Positions 8,486 to 16,982 of a stretch of DNA of 60,477 bases are shown piece after piece. Origin of the DNA: Saprospiraceae bacterium UBA2329 (GTDB lineage: Bacteria > Bacteroidota > Bacteroidia > Chitinophagales > Saprospiraceae); the NCBI GenBank assembly GCA_002344975.1, contig DDUV01000011.1, positions 1-60,477 of the forward strand, given 5' to 3'. The number at the start of each line of letters is the position of its first letter. Within the stretch, counting starts at the first letter, position 1. The notes under the pieces were generated by a model. It worked only from the letters and a program-made list of their open reading frames with translations. It was not told the origin of the DNA and made no database searches. A program made the position numbers and the translations under genes.

Positions 8486-9403
8486 TCAGTTTCCCGGAAT
8501 CCGATTCGGATAATCCGTGATGATGCCGTCCACGCCGAGGCGGATGAGCGCCTGCATATCGGCGGTTTCGTTCACCGTCCAGGGAATGATGCGCATTTTT
8601 TGAGCGTGCGCATTTTTGACCGTTTCCGCATTGACGAGTTTGAAATACGGGCTGTAAACCGTCGGCACATACCCCAATTCTTTGACGTTTTGCTCCAGAC
8701 CGCGTACATTTTCTACCAACAAAGCCGTAACCATATCGGGCGCTAAACGGTGTACTTCGCGCAGGCTGCGGGGGTCGAACGATTGCACGCAAGTGTGGCC
8801 GGCAATGCTCAATCGGCGGATTTCATCCACCACAAGACGGGCAAAAAGGGCCGGAGCGGGCGTTTTGACTTCATCCCATGCCGGTTGGCTTTTGATTTCG
8901 ATGTTGTACTGCGGCAGGGGGCGGTTGTGGGCCGCGCAGTATTCCGCTACGGCTTGCACCACCTGTTCCAGCGTCGGTTTGGCGGCCTGCATGGCCTCCT
9001 GTTCCGGGAAACGGGTATGGCCCCTGCTGCCACAGTCGAAGGCGGCTATTTCGGCAGCCGTCAGTTGCAGGATAATGAGCGTTTCCTCTTCGCTTTTTTG
9101 CACGGCTTTTCCGCCGGCATGGCTGCAAATTTCATGCGACATCCACGGCTCATGCGATACAATGACTTGACGGTCTTTGGAAATGACCACGTCTAATTCG
9201 AGGGTGGAAACGAGCGGAAACTCCAGCGCTTTCAGAAAAGAAGGCACGGTGTTTTCGGGCGCCAGGCCGCGCGCGCCGCGGTGGCCCTGCCAGTCGAAGG
9301 CGGTGGGATGGTTCATAGCAGGCATATTGGCAGGCCGGGGCGTACAGGCTGCGAGCAGGAAAAGGGCTGCGCCCCAGATGAGGTGTAAAAGATGGTTTTT
9401 CAT
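8486..9403 (-). CDS. Glycerophosphodiester phosphodiesterase lipoprotein
   Basis: A 305-residue lipoprotein with a signal peptide ending in the lipobox LLAAC, so it is anchored in the envelope. The GDPD TIM-barrel begins at ~40 with GHRGARGLAPENT, which contains the catalytic histidine and metal-binding glutamate. It continues with LELDVVISKD and VSHEP, and ends with IPWTVNETADMQALIRLGVDGIITDYP. The family hydrolyses glycerophosphodiesters to glycerol-3-phosphate and an alcohol. An insertion after VSHEP containing EICSHAGGK is seen in the GlpQ-like branch. It is convergent with udk and followed upstream by an unrelated small membrane protein. Substrate is not predictable from sequence. Confidence 0.92.
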   Translation of the reverse strand: MKNHLLHLIWGAALFLLAACTPRPANMPAMNHPTAFDWQGHRGARGLAPENTVPSFLKALEFPLVSTLELDVVISKDRQVIVSHEPWMSHEICSHAGGKAVQKSEEETLIILQLTAAEIAAFDCGSRGHTRFPEQEAMQAAKPTLEQVVQAVAEYCAAHNRPLPQYNIEIKSQPAWDEVKTPAPALFARLVVDEIRRLSIAGHTCVQSFDPRSLREVHRLAPDMVTALLVENVRGLEQNVKELGYVPTVYSPYFKLVNAETVKNAHAQKMRIIPWTVNETADMQALIRLGVDGIITDYPNRIPGN

Positions 9404-9435
9404 TCGGAATCAGTATGGATGATGATGTTTTTTTC

Positions 9436-9975
9436 TCAACGAATAGAAGCCGCAGCTGCTATTGCTATCGCCACAAAAACAATACCGAGCAGCAGGAACA
9501 GAATCATCAGACCTCCAAACACGACGCCCAGAATGTTTTTCACGTTGGTTCCTTCTTTTTTGAACGCTACCAAGCCCAGCACGAATCCTGAGATGCCGAG
9601 TATAAAGCCCAGAATGCCGATAAGAGGCACAAACAGCAGTGCCAGGCCCACTACTGAAAAGATAAGCGACAGGGTACTCATCGTTTCACTCCCGGCCGGG
9701 GCGGAGAGGTCAAGTTTGTCTTTGGCGGCTTGTTTTTTGATCTTTTTTTGCACCATTTTGAAGGCAAGCCGCTCGCCGAAAGACAACTTATCGCCGCTGT
9801 GGGCCTCCCATTCGCGGGGCGTCATTTCTGTCAGCTCTCCCAAAGAGAGCGCAGGCGCAAGGGCGGCTTCCGTTTCCACAACGGCTTCCAGCGCGGGCAT
9901 CACGGCAGCTACTGCACTGAATATCTGGGTGTTCCATGCTGAGAGGAGAAGGGCTAAAAGGATAAATTTTTTCAT
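9436..9975 (-). CDS. Small membrane protein with signal peptide and two C-terminal helices
   Basis: A 179-residue protein that I do not recognise beyond a resemblance to DUF4190-type membrane proteins. It has an N-terminal signal peptide (MKKFILLALLLSAWNTQIFS), a ~70-residue charged soluble part with KMVQKKIKKQAAKDK, and two hydrophobic helices. The first helix is glycine-rich (VGLALLFVPLIGILGFILGISGFVLG, with a short loop VAFKKEGTN after it) and the second ends in an alanine-rich tail. The start at 9973-9975 is chosen for the signal peptide. The gene stands alone between the GDPD gene and dsbD. Envelope location is likely; function is unknown. Confidence 0.7.
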   Translation of the reverse strand: MKKFILLALLLSAWNTQIFSAVAAVMPALEAVVETEAALAPALSLGELTEMTPREWEAHSGDKLSFGERLAFKMVQKKIKKQAAKDKLDLSAPAGSETMSTLSLIFSVVGLALLFVPLIGILGFILGISGFVLGLVAFKKEGTNVKNILGVVFGGLMILFLLLGIVFVAIAIAAAASIR

Positions 9976-10250
9976 GGCAGAAAATTTTTGGGTGAAAGAA
10001 TTTGAACTTATAAGACCGGAGCCAAAGGCTTGGACGTTGGCTTCGGGCGAAAACACAACGCAAGATATTGTCTTTTTCAGCCGGGGGTGGTTACGGCAAT
10101 GTTAAATGTATTACACAGCCATCCGCCCGCTTTTGTAACCCGCATCACAGCACAAGCCCCTGAACGCCTGCTAATTTTGCGGCGCCGGAACGGAAGGCGT
10201 CAACTGTTAATGTTTACTTATTGTTTACCCTTCGTTCCCCCGAAAGGGGT

Positions 10251-10258
10251 TATTTTTG
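10251..10258 (+). promoter_or_regulatory. Candidate -7 element for dsbD
   Basis: TATTTTTG fits TAnnTTTG, 30 bp before the dsbD ATG. It is preceded by a short CCCC-cgaaa-GGGG hairpin that ends immediately before the element. Confidence 0.45.
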
Positions 10259-10288
10259 CGGCTCTAACTGAAAAACATCATTCAAAAT

Positions 10289-12895
10289 ATGAGATGGTCT
10301 CTCACGCTTTTCGCGCTGTTTATTTCCGCCCTCGCCTGGGGGCAAATGAAGAATCCTGTAAAATGGTCCACCTCCTACAAGCAGGTCTCTGCCACCGAGT
10401 TCGACCTCGTTTTTACCGCCACGATTGAAGACGGCTGGACGGTCTATTCGCAGTTTCTCGACAGCGACGACGGCCCGGTACCCACTTCCTTCAATTTCGA
10501 TAAAGGCGATCATTATCAGCTCAAAGGCAAATGCTCAGAGTCGGGTAACATCAAAACGGTGTACGACAAGGTTTTTGAAATGAACCTCACCAAGATTACC
10601 AAAAAAGGCGTTTTCACCCAGCGCGTTACAGCTACCGATTTGAGCAAGCCCATCACCGGCTACCTCGAATTTATGACCTGCGACGACGAGCAGTGCCTGC
10701 CGCCCAAATCGGTGGATTTTGAGTTCCTGCTCAAAGATTCCAACGCAGGCAGCACCACCCCGCCCGATGCCAAACAAGGCGGAGGCGCTTCGGGAGGCAC
10801 TGAAAAAACGCCCGCCCCCGGTCAGCAAAAGCAGGAAGTACCCGCCGCCCCTACCATAACGGACATCGCCCCGGCGCCCGCTGCGCCCAAGATGTACGAC
10901 CCTGCGAAATGGCAGTTTGACTACAAAAAAATCAGCGATACGGAGTACGATCTCATCCTGACTGCTACATTGGACAAAGGCTGGAACATCTACTCTCAAT
11001 TTACCGATCCCAACAACGGCCCGCTGCCCACCACCTTCACGTTTACGCCCGGCGAGCATTTCTCGTTGGAAGGCAAAATGCAGGAAACCGGCAAAAAAAA
11101 GCAGGCGCCCGATCCTTTGTTTGCCAATGCCTTGGTGGTCAAATTCACGGAAAGCCCCGTTGTGTTCACCCAGCGCGTGAAAGTCACCGACGCCACGCAG
11201 CCCATCATCGGCTTTGCAGAATATATGGTGTGCGACGACGGGCAATGCACCACCGGCGCCAAAGACTTCCGCTTCAACCTCAGCGAAGCCGCCGCCTCTG
11301 CGATGGTAGGCCCCAAGTTGGAAGGCAATGTGATAGATCAGGTCGTTCCGGCATTGCAGGCAGGCTACAAAGAACCGCTGAGCGATTGCGGCCAGGAAAA
11401 AACCGGCGACCGCAGTTCCCTCCTTTGGATATTCCTGGGAGGTTTCCTCGGCGGCCTGCTGGCGCTGCTCACGCCCTGCGTGTTTCCACTCATTCCGCTC
11501 ACCGTTACATTTTTCACCAAGCGCAGCATAGACCGTAAAACGGGCCTGCGCAACGCATTGCTGTATGGACTTTCCATCATCGTTATTTATGTGGCCATCG
11601 GCTTGTTTATCACGGCGTTCTTTGGCGAAACGGCACTTCAGGCATTGTCCACCAACTGGATAGCCAATACCCTGTTCTTCGTCATTTTTGTAGCTTTTGC
11701 GCTGTCTTTCTTTGGTTTGTACGAAATAACGCTGCCCAGCAGCTGGGGTACCAAGAGCGACACCATGGCCGAAAAAGGCGGTCTCATCGGTATCTTTTTT
11801 ATGGCGGCTACCCTGGCCATTGTTTCGTTTTCTTGCACCGGCCCTATCATCGGCACGGCGCTGGTGCAATCGGCTACCGACAAACTGGGGCCGTTTGTGG
11901 TCATGCTCGGTTTTTCTACCGCATTGGCCCTGCCCTTCGCCCTGTTTGCGGCTTTCCCCGGCTGGCTCAACAGCCTTCCCAAATCGGGCGGCTGGATGAA
12001 TTTGGTGAAAGTACAACTCGGTTTTTTAGAATTGGCTCTGGCCCTCAAATTCCTCTCTGTGGCCGATATGACCATGCACTGGGGTATTCTGCCTTATGAG
12101 GTGTTCATGGGGCTGTGGATACTCATTGCCGCACTGATGGCGCTGCATTTCTTTGGTATCCTGCGGTTCTCGCACGACAGCCGCGAGAAGAAGTTGCCCG
12201 CCTATCGCTTGGTGTTGGGCAGCCTCATGGCACTGGCCGTCGTATATCTGGCCCTCGGTTTCAGGTTTGACGAAAGATTGCAGTCGTACAAATCGCCGGG
12301 CGCACTCAGCGGTTTGGCCCCGCCGGCTCGCTACAACCTGTTTCTCAAAGACTTAAACGACGATCTCGACCCGGACATCAAGTCCCGTTATCCGTCTTAC
12401 GCCAAATCAGCCAACAACCTCAACTGCTTCAAAGACTACTACGAAGGTCTGGCCTACGCCCGCGAAGTGAACAAACCCATCCTGCTCGACTTCACCGGTC
12501 ATGGCTGCGTGAACTGCCGCAAGGTGGAGGAACATATTTGGATTGATGAGCGCGTTTGGAAAAAAATCAACGACGAGTATGTGCTCATCTCGCTCTATAC
12601 CGACGACCGGGAGCGGCTCGAAGAAATGTTGCTTTCCAAGCACCGCCCAGGTGAAAAACTGCGCAACGTGGGCAACAAGTGGGCCGATTTCCAGATCGTC
12701 AACTTTGTACAAAATACGCAGCCTTTGTATGTCCTCGTCAGCCCCAATGAGGAGGTACTCGCCCCTGCGCGCGGCTTCGAGGAAGGGGTGAAAAAATATG
12801 CCGACTTCTTAGACTGCGGTCTGTTTACTTTCAAAAACCTGTCGCAACAAAAACAGCCGGCTACCGGATCGCCGGAAGTAGGGTCGGCGGAATGA
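10289..12895 (+). CDS. dsbD: Thiol:disulfide interchange protein DsbD with duplicated N-terminal domain
   Basis: DsbD carries electrons from cytoplasmic thioredoxin across the inner membrane to periplasmic thiol proteins. This 868-residue protein has a signal peptide (1-19) and two tandem copies of the N-terminal alpha-type domain (~22-150 and ~205-335). Each copy contains an SATEFDL/SDTEYDL-like strand, a WxxYSQF motif and a CDDxQC motif. A proline/glycine linker separates the two copies. The membrane core (~375-700) has the conserved LTPCVFPLIPLTV and SFSCTGPIIGTAL segments. A C-terminal thioredoxin domain has active site Cys740-Val-Asn-Cys743. Classic DsbD has a single N-terminal domain, so the tandem copy is the notable feature. 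It is a single-gene unit with a TAnnTTTG element and ends at a palindromic terminator. Confidence 0.94.
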   Translation: MRWSLTLFALFISALAWGQMKNPVKWSTSYKQVSATEFDLVFTATIEDGWTVYSQFLDSDDGPVPTSFNFDKGDHYQLKGKCSESGNIKTVYDKVFEMNLTKITKKGVFTQRVTATDLSKPITGYLEFMTCDDEQCLPPKSVDFEFLLKDSNAGSTTPPDAKQGGGASGGTEKTPAPGQQKQEVPAAPTITDIAPAPAAPKMYDPAKWQFDYKKISDTEYDLILTATLDKGWNIYSQFTDPNNGPLPTTFTFTPGEHFSLEGKMQETGKKKQAPDPLFANALVVKFTESPVVFTQRVKVTDATQPIIGFAEYMVCDDGQCTTGAKDFRFNLSEAAASAMVGPKLEGNVIDQVVPALQAGYKEPLSDCGQEKTGDRSSLLWIFLGGFLGGLLALLTPCVFPLIPLTVTFFTKRSIDRKTGLRNALLYGLSIIVIYVAIGLFITAFFGETALQALSTNWIANTLFFVIFVAFALSFFGLYEITLPSSWGTKSDTMAEKGGLIGIFFMAATLAIVSFSCTGPIIGTALVQSATDKLGPFVVMLGFSTALALPFALFAAFPGWLNSLPKSGGWMNLVKVQLGFLELALALKFLSVADMTMHWGILPYEVFMGLWILIAALMALHFFGILRFSHDSREKKLPAYRLVLGSLMALAVVYLALGFRFDERLQSYKSPGALSGLAPPARYNLFLKDLNDDLDPDIKSRYPSYAKSANNLNCFKDYYEGLAYAREVNKPILLDFTGHGCVNCRKVEEHIWIDERVWKKINDEYVLISLYTDDRERLEEMLLSKHRPGEKLRNVGNKWADFQIVNFVQNTQPLYVLVSPNEEVLAPARGFEEGVKKYADFLDCGLFTFKNLSQQKQPATGSPEVGSAE

Positions 12896-12948
12896 TCCCG
12901 CCAAGTCAGGGCGTACCCGAAGTTACGGCCTGACCCCATGCCGGAGGC

Positions 12949-13000
12949 AGTGAAGGGGTGACCACACGAGGCTAAGTCTTGGCGGAGTCGCCCCTTCACT
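12949..13000. terminator. Dispersed palindrome, copy 2; bidirectional terminator between dsbD and cinA
   Basis: The arms AGTGAAGGGGTGAC (12949-12962) and GTCGCCCCTTCACT (12987-13000) pair around a 24-bp loop. It lies between two convergent genes, an ideal place for a shared terminator. The sequence is closely related to the copies at 6352 and 49201. Confidence 0.75.
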
Positions 13001-13002
13001 CA

Positions 13003-14256
13003 TTATACCCCAGGCAAGCCCACCAAAAAGCGGCGCGTCATTTCCAGCGCCAGCGTACCTGCGTACTGTATATTCCTGAGCCGGTGTTTCCCTCCTTTGA
13101 TGAGATGCGTTTCTATCCGATCCGCATTGCCTACCGCCATCCAGATGGTACCCACCGGCTTATCGGGGGTGCCGCCGTCGGGGCCGGCAATGCCCGAAAT
13201 GGCCACCGCCACATCTATCGGCAGCGCCTGCAACGCTCCTTTCACCATCTCCCGCACGGTGGCTTCACTGACGGCGCCGTGTTCCCGAAGTGTCGTCTCA
13301 CTCACGCCTAAACTCTTCATTTTCACCTCATTGCTGTACGATACAATAGCGCCGTTGAAATACCGCGACGCGCCGGGCACCGCCGTGATGCGATGTGCCA
13401 GATAGCCTCCGGTGCAGCTTTCCGCCGTGCCGATGTGTAGCTTGCGTTCCATCAGCAACGTCCCCAGCACCGTTTCCAATTCGTCCTCGCCGAAGCCGTA
13501 AACGATGTCGGGAAGCAAGGCGTGCAACTCGGCGGCTTTGGTATCCAATGCGGCATCCAATTCCTGCTGCGTATCGGCGCTGAAGCTCAGGCGCAGGCGT
13601 ACCTGTCCGGGATTGGGCAGGTAGGCCAATTTCATGCCCTCCGGCAGGGTTTCTTCAAAAGCATCCAAGCGCTCGGCAATGCGCGATTCGCCCTCGCCGG
13701 CAGTGCGCAGGGTGCGGTGGCCGATGGGTTTGCCGGGGAAGTGTGCGCGCAATCGGGGCGCCACTTCATGCTCCATGAGGTACTCCATTTCGTAAGGTAC
13801 GCCGGGCATGGAGACGACGACCGCGCCACTTTCCGCCTGCATCCACATACCCGGAGCGGTGCCCATTTTGTTGTACAGCAGAGCAGCGTTGGCGGGCATG
13901 TAGCATTGGTGGCGGTGCGCCTCGGTAGCCGGGCGGCCCAATTGTTCAAAGATTTTCAATATGCGGCGGTAGGTCTCCTCGCTGAAGACCATCTCTACGC
14001 CGAAGTAGTCGGCTAAGGCTTTTTTGGTAATATCGTCTTTGGTAGGACCGAGGCCGCCGGTCATCAGCACCACATCGGCCTGAGCAACGGACTGCGCCAG
14101 AGTATGGACGATTTCCTCATGTCGGTCGCCGATGGAAATGATGCGCTCTACACGAGCGCCGTTGAGATTGAGCAGGCGGCCCATGTAGGCCGAGTTGGAA
14201 TCAATGATCTGGCCGATGAGGATTTCATCTCCTACGGTAATGATGTGTACTTTCAT
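13003..14256 (-). CDS. cinA: CinA: nicotinamide-nucleotide amidase / competence-damage protein
   Basis: The 417-residue protein has the two usual CinA domains. The N-terminal MoCF/COG1058 domain (~1-170) begins VHIITVGDEILIGQ and includes VLMTGGLGPTKDD. The C-terminal CinA domain (~250-417) includes TAESCTGGYLAHRI, VSYSNEVK and SGIAGPDGGTPDKPVGT. The C-domain is an NMN deamidase, and the N-domain is an ADP-ribose/NAD pyrophosphatase in characterised members, so the role is recycling of pyridine nucleotides. The start at 14254-14256 gives the canonical N-terminus; the longer frame is non-conserved. It ends 3 bp after the shared palindromic terminator and is divergent from kynA. Confidence 0.95.
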   Translation of the reverse strand: MKVHIITVGDEILIGQIIDSNSAYMGRLLNLNGARVERIISIGDRHEEIVHTLAQSVAQADVVLMTGGLGPTKDDITKKALADYFGVEMVFSEETYRRILKIFEQLGRPATEAHRHQCYMPANAALLYNKMGTAPGMWMQAESGAVVVSMPGVPYEMEYLMEHEVAPRLRAHFPGKPIGHRTLRTAGEGESRIAERLDAFEETLPEGMKLAYLPNPGQVRLRLSFSADTQQELDAALDTKAAELHALLPDIVYGFGEDELETVLGTLLMERKLHIGTAESCTGGYLAHRITAVPGASRYFNGAIVSYSNEVKMKSLGVSETTLREHGAVSEATVREMVKGALQALPIDVAVAISGIAGPDGGTPDKPVGTIWMAVGNADRIETHLIKGGKHRLRNIQYAGTLALEMTRRFLVGLPGV

Positions 14257-14310
14257 AAAGTCGCGGATTGTGGAATATGGCCCGAAAGGTACGCCAAAAG
14301 CGAAGAATAT

Positions 14311-14318
14311 TATTTTTG
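14311..14318 (+). promoter_or_regulatory. Candidate -7 element for kynA
   Basis: TATTTTTG fits TAnnTTTG and lies 98 bp before the kynA ATG, which would give a leader of about 90 nt. The leader shows nothing else that I recognise. Confidence 0.4.
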
Positions 14319-14416
14319 CATTCCGGTCTGAGATGCGGCTTTCCACCATCAGGAGTTGCAAGCATTTGAAAGTCAGGCCATACATTTTCCAAACGTATTC
14401 TAACCAAATCAAAACC

Positions 14417-15472
14417 ATGCACCTCTCTGAACAAGGCATTTATTACGGCGACTATCTGCAATTGGATAAAATCCTGAACGCGCAGGACTTAGAAAGCGAA
14501 AAGGCCGGCAAAACCGCCCACGACGAAATGCTTTTCATCGTCACGCATCAGGCTTACGAACTGTGGTTCAAGCAGGTGATCTACGAAATCGACTCCATTC
14601 TCTGCCTGTTCGAGCAGCCGGTCATCCACGACAACTCGCCCGATTTTTATACCATTTTCCATCGCCTCAGCCGGGTGAAGACCATTTTGCAGTTGTTGGT
14701 CAAACAGATTGACATCATGGAAACCATGACCCCGCTCGATTTTCTCGACTTCCGCAACCTCCTGCGGCCGGCCTCCGGGTTCCAGAGCGTGCAGTTCAAA
14801 GTGGTGGAAGCGGCGCTGGGCCTCAAACAGCCCGACCGCCATGGAGAGCTATACTACATCTCGCAATTGCGCCCCGAACACGCGGCGGCCATCCAAAAAA
14901 TCGAGGAGCGCCGCTCGCTGCTGGAACTGACCAACGAGTGGCTCGAACGGATGCCTTTTTTCAAAGATGCCGGTTTGTGGGAGCGTTATGCGCCGGCTTT
15001 TCCTGTGCAGGAGGGGTTGCATCCGTTTTGGTCGGATTATTTCCAACTGTACGGCCTCAGTCTTTTGGACAATGAGCGCGGCAATCTCACCCGGTTTGAG
15101 CGCTTTTTTATCAACGACGAAGAGACGCCTTTCGGCAAACTCAGTTTCGAGGCCCGCCGCAATGCGCTGTTCATCATGCTATACCGCGATTTTCCGCTGT
15201 TTCACCTGCATTACCAATACCTCAGCCTGCTGTTGGACATGGACGAAATGATGTCCACCTGGCGTTTCAGGCACATCAACATGGTGAACCGCATCATCGG
15301 CCTGCGCACAGGAACGGGCGGCAGCACCGGCAAAGACTACCTGAAAGCGGCCTTAGACCGGCACTATATTTTTAATGAAATTGCTGCGTTGACAACCTTC
15401 CTCATTGAACGGAGGAGCCTGCCCGTTTTGCCGGCGGAGCTACAGCAGCGGCTGGGGTTTGTGGTGAAGTAG
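14417..15472 (+). CDS. kynA: Tryptophan 2,3-dioxygenase family protein
   Basis: Haem enzyme that opens the indole ring of tryptophan to N-formylkynurenine. The 351-residue protein begins YYGDYLQLDKIL and has HDEMLFIVTHQAYELWFKQ (~35-53), the most conserved block of the family. RPASGFQSVQFK is the substrate-binding segment, and RFRHINMVNRIIGLRTGTGGSTG is the C-terminal haem-proximal segment. The start at 14417 is the first ATG before conserved sequence. It is longer than the ~280-residue proteobacterial enzymes, as expected for this branch. No other kynurenine-pathway genes (kynB, kynU) are in the window, so it stands alone. The next gene is convergent with a 3-bp gap. Confidence 0.92.
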   Translation: MHLSEQGIYYGDYLQLDKILNAQDLESEKAGKTAHDEMLFIVTHQAYELWFKQVIYEIDSILCLFEQPVIHDNSPDFYTIFHRLSRVKTILQLLVKQIDIMETMTPLDFLDFRNLLRPASGFQSVQFKVVEAALGLKQPDRHGELYYISQLRPEHAAAIQKIEERRSLLELTNEWLERMPFFKDAGLWERYAPAFPVQEGLHPFWSDYFQLYGLSLLDNERGNLTRFERFFINDEETPFGKLSFEARRNALFIMLYRDFPLFHLHYQYLSLLLDMDEMMSTWRFRHINMVNRIIGLRTGTGGSTGKDYLKAALDRHYIFNEIAALTTFLIERRSLPVLPAELQQRLGFVVK

Positions 15473-15475
15473 GTA

Positions 15476-16243
15476 TCACCTCAGCGGCAATTTTGCAAAA
15501 ATCCCCGCATCTATCCAGCCCCGGTTTTTGTCTTCGCCGGGCACAAAAACCGAGCCGAAGAAGTTTTCGCGTTCGGGGCTGCGGTCGTTGTCGCAATAAG
15601 CCAGGGCAAACCCGATGGTTTTGCCTTTGTGGAGTTTTACGGGGTGGTTGTCGGAAGCGCCGTCGCGGTAGGTATCCGGATAGAGGGCGATGGCTACTTC
15701 CCAACGGCTTCTGTTGCCGATGGTGCTGCGGCGCTGCTGGATATGGTGATCGTAGTAGTGCGGCAGGCTGTCGGGGCCGATGTCTGCCACCTTACCGTCT
15801 AAGGCGATGTGATAAGCAAAAGCATTGTGGCTGTACTGGTGGTTGCCGCCGGAAGCGTCTTCGTCCACAAAAATTTCGAGGCAGTCGTCGTCCCAGTAAA
15901 ATGCCAGGCCGTCGGGATGGATGTCTATCAGTGTATCGTCTCGGATTTCAGCCAAAATGTAGAGGTAATCTTCCGACCATGCGACTTTGTATTTTCCGCT
16001 AAAATCCTGATGGTCAATAGAATCTCCGATCCAAATTTGATCTATCGGGTACCAGGGCAGGTTGCGCCAGCAGGAATCGCCGGGCATACCGTCTATGATG
16101 GGGGGCACGGCGGCATAGCCGGCGTAAAGTTCTGGAACTTCCTCTTTGGTCGTTTCGGTAGCGGCGTCCTTTTGGGGGCCGGAACAGGCCGTGAGCACTA
16201 AGGCAGCTATAACAGCAATGAGCAGAATGAGCGTGTTTTTCAT
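15476..16243 (-). CDS. Lipoprotein with CBM9-like sugar-binding fold
   Basis: A 255-residue lipoprotein (lipobox VLTAC). After a short linker, the whole protein is one carbohydrate-binding-module family 9-like domain. It opens with PPIIDGMPGDSCWRNLPW, the usual first strand of this fold, and continues with KVAWSEDYLYILAEIRDDTL and WDDDCLEIFVDED. The WEVAIAL and GFALAYCDNDR strands are also present. In this family the domain binds sugars, or serves as a structural unit in surface enzymes and cytochromes. No catalytic domain is attached. It is convergent with kynA. The bound ligand is unknown. Confidence 0.85.
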   Translation of the reverse strand: MKNTLILLIAVIAALVLTACSGPQKDAATETTKEEVPELYAGYAAVPPIIDGMPGDSCWRNLPWYPIDQIWIGDSIDHQDFSGKYKVAWSEDYLYILAEIRDDTLIDIHPDGLAFYWDDDCLEIFVDEDASGGNHQYSHNAFAYHIALDGKVADIGPDSLPHYYDHHIQQRRSTIGNRSRWEVAIALYPDTYRDGASDNHPVKLHKGKTIGFALAYCDNDRSPERENFFGSVFVPGEDKNRGWIDAGIFAKLPLR

Positions 16244-16333
16244 GGCAGAGATTCAAAAAAAAGTGATGCAAATTCCAAAGTCCGCCAAATGTACGTTCTT
16301 CTTTTTGATCTGCCTGCCATCAGGCATTTGAAC

Positions 16334-16699
16334 CTAAAAATCCCTCATCATCTCCGGGTGGTTGCGCTCCAAAAAGCGAGTATAGTTTACTGCCATGAGC
16401 GCTACCTCGTCGGTATTGGTCATGTCCAACATTTCTAATTCGGGCGCCTGTTGCATTTCCATCACGGCGGCAGACTCCGGTTGCGCACTGTTGTCGGGCC
16501 GCAACAACAGCAACGCTGCTATGGCTGCCATGCCCAGCACAGAGGCGGCTGCCGCCCAATGCCGGAGCGACAGGCGACGTACCACCGCGCTTTTAGGTTG
16601 CTCGCCGAGACGACGTTCTAAGCGCTCCCATGCTTGCTGCGAGGGCTGCATCCGGTATGATTCGGCCTGCTGTTTGATATGTTTCAATTGATCTTCCAT
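16334..16699 (-). CDS. Small membrane-anchored anti-sigma-like protein
   Basis: A 121-residue protein encoded downstream of an ECF sigma gene on the same strand. The N-terminal ~45 residues are helical and charged (IKQQAESYRMQPSQQAWERLERRLGE), the cytoplasmic part expected to bind sigma. One membrane helix (~49-66, AAAASVLGMAAIAALLLL) follows, then a short ~50-residue periplasmic tail. There is no FecR or zinc-binding domain, so the anti-sigma role rests on position and topology. The gap to the sigma gene is filled by a heptamer repeat array. The start at 16697-16699 excludes repeat-encoded residues. Confidence 0.7.
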   Translation of the reverse strand: MEDQLKHIKQQAESYRMQPSQQAWERLERRLGEQPKSAVVRRLSLRHWAAAASVLGMAAIAALLLLRPDNSAQPESAAVMEMQQAPELEMLDMTNTDEVALMAVNYTRFLERNHPEMMRDF

Positions 16700-16753
16700 G
16701 ATTCCTGATATATTTTCCACGGCTGTCGGCCATGAATTTTGTTTGTCAAAAAA

Positions 16754-16827
16754 GGTTTCGCGTTGGAACGGCTGCTGGCCGCTGGCTGCCGGCCTCAAGC
16801 TGCTGGCTGCAAGCCGCAAGCCGTGCG
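16754..16827. repeat. Heptamer-period repeat array with 25-bp lead sequence
   Basis: From 16772 eight 7-bp units follow one another: CTGCTGG, CCGCTGG, CTGCCGG, CCTCAAG, CTGCTGG, CTGCAAG, CCGCAAG, CCGTGCG. The lead sequence at 16754-16778 matches 33551-33575 at 24 of 25 positions. A second short run, GGTTTCT-GGTTCAA-GGTTCCA, is at 16927-16947. Confidence 0.8.
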
Positions 16828-16926
16828 GGGAGCATCATTCGCGTTTTTTCTCGTTTTCGCGAAAGCTTGTCCGCCGGGGCGGATTCGCGCCCTTCGCCAA
16901 GATTCGCGTTAAAACTCGCGTTTCCG

Positions 16927-16947
16927 GGTTTCTGGTTCAAGGTTCCA
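16927..16947. repeat. Short GGTTYNN heptamer array
   Basis: Three perfect 7-bp steps (GGTTTCT, GGTTCAA, GGTTCCA) of the same type as the array at 33574-33608. The 100 bp before it contain several TTCGCG words but no gene that I can support. Confidence 0.7.
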
Positions 16948-16982
16948 CTCGACAAGATAAACTGCGCAGCAGATTACCCCTC

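Noticed and set aside
10535..12016. 493-codon minus-strand frame inside dsbD
   Set aside because: Antisense to a clear DsbD coding sequence, Gly/Arg/Gln-rich with no domain pattern and no promoter.
14417..15472. kynA as part of a kynurenine or NAD operon with cinA
   Set aside because: The two genes are divergent and no other pathway gene is present, so a shared NAD-related unit is not supported.
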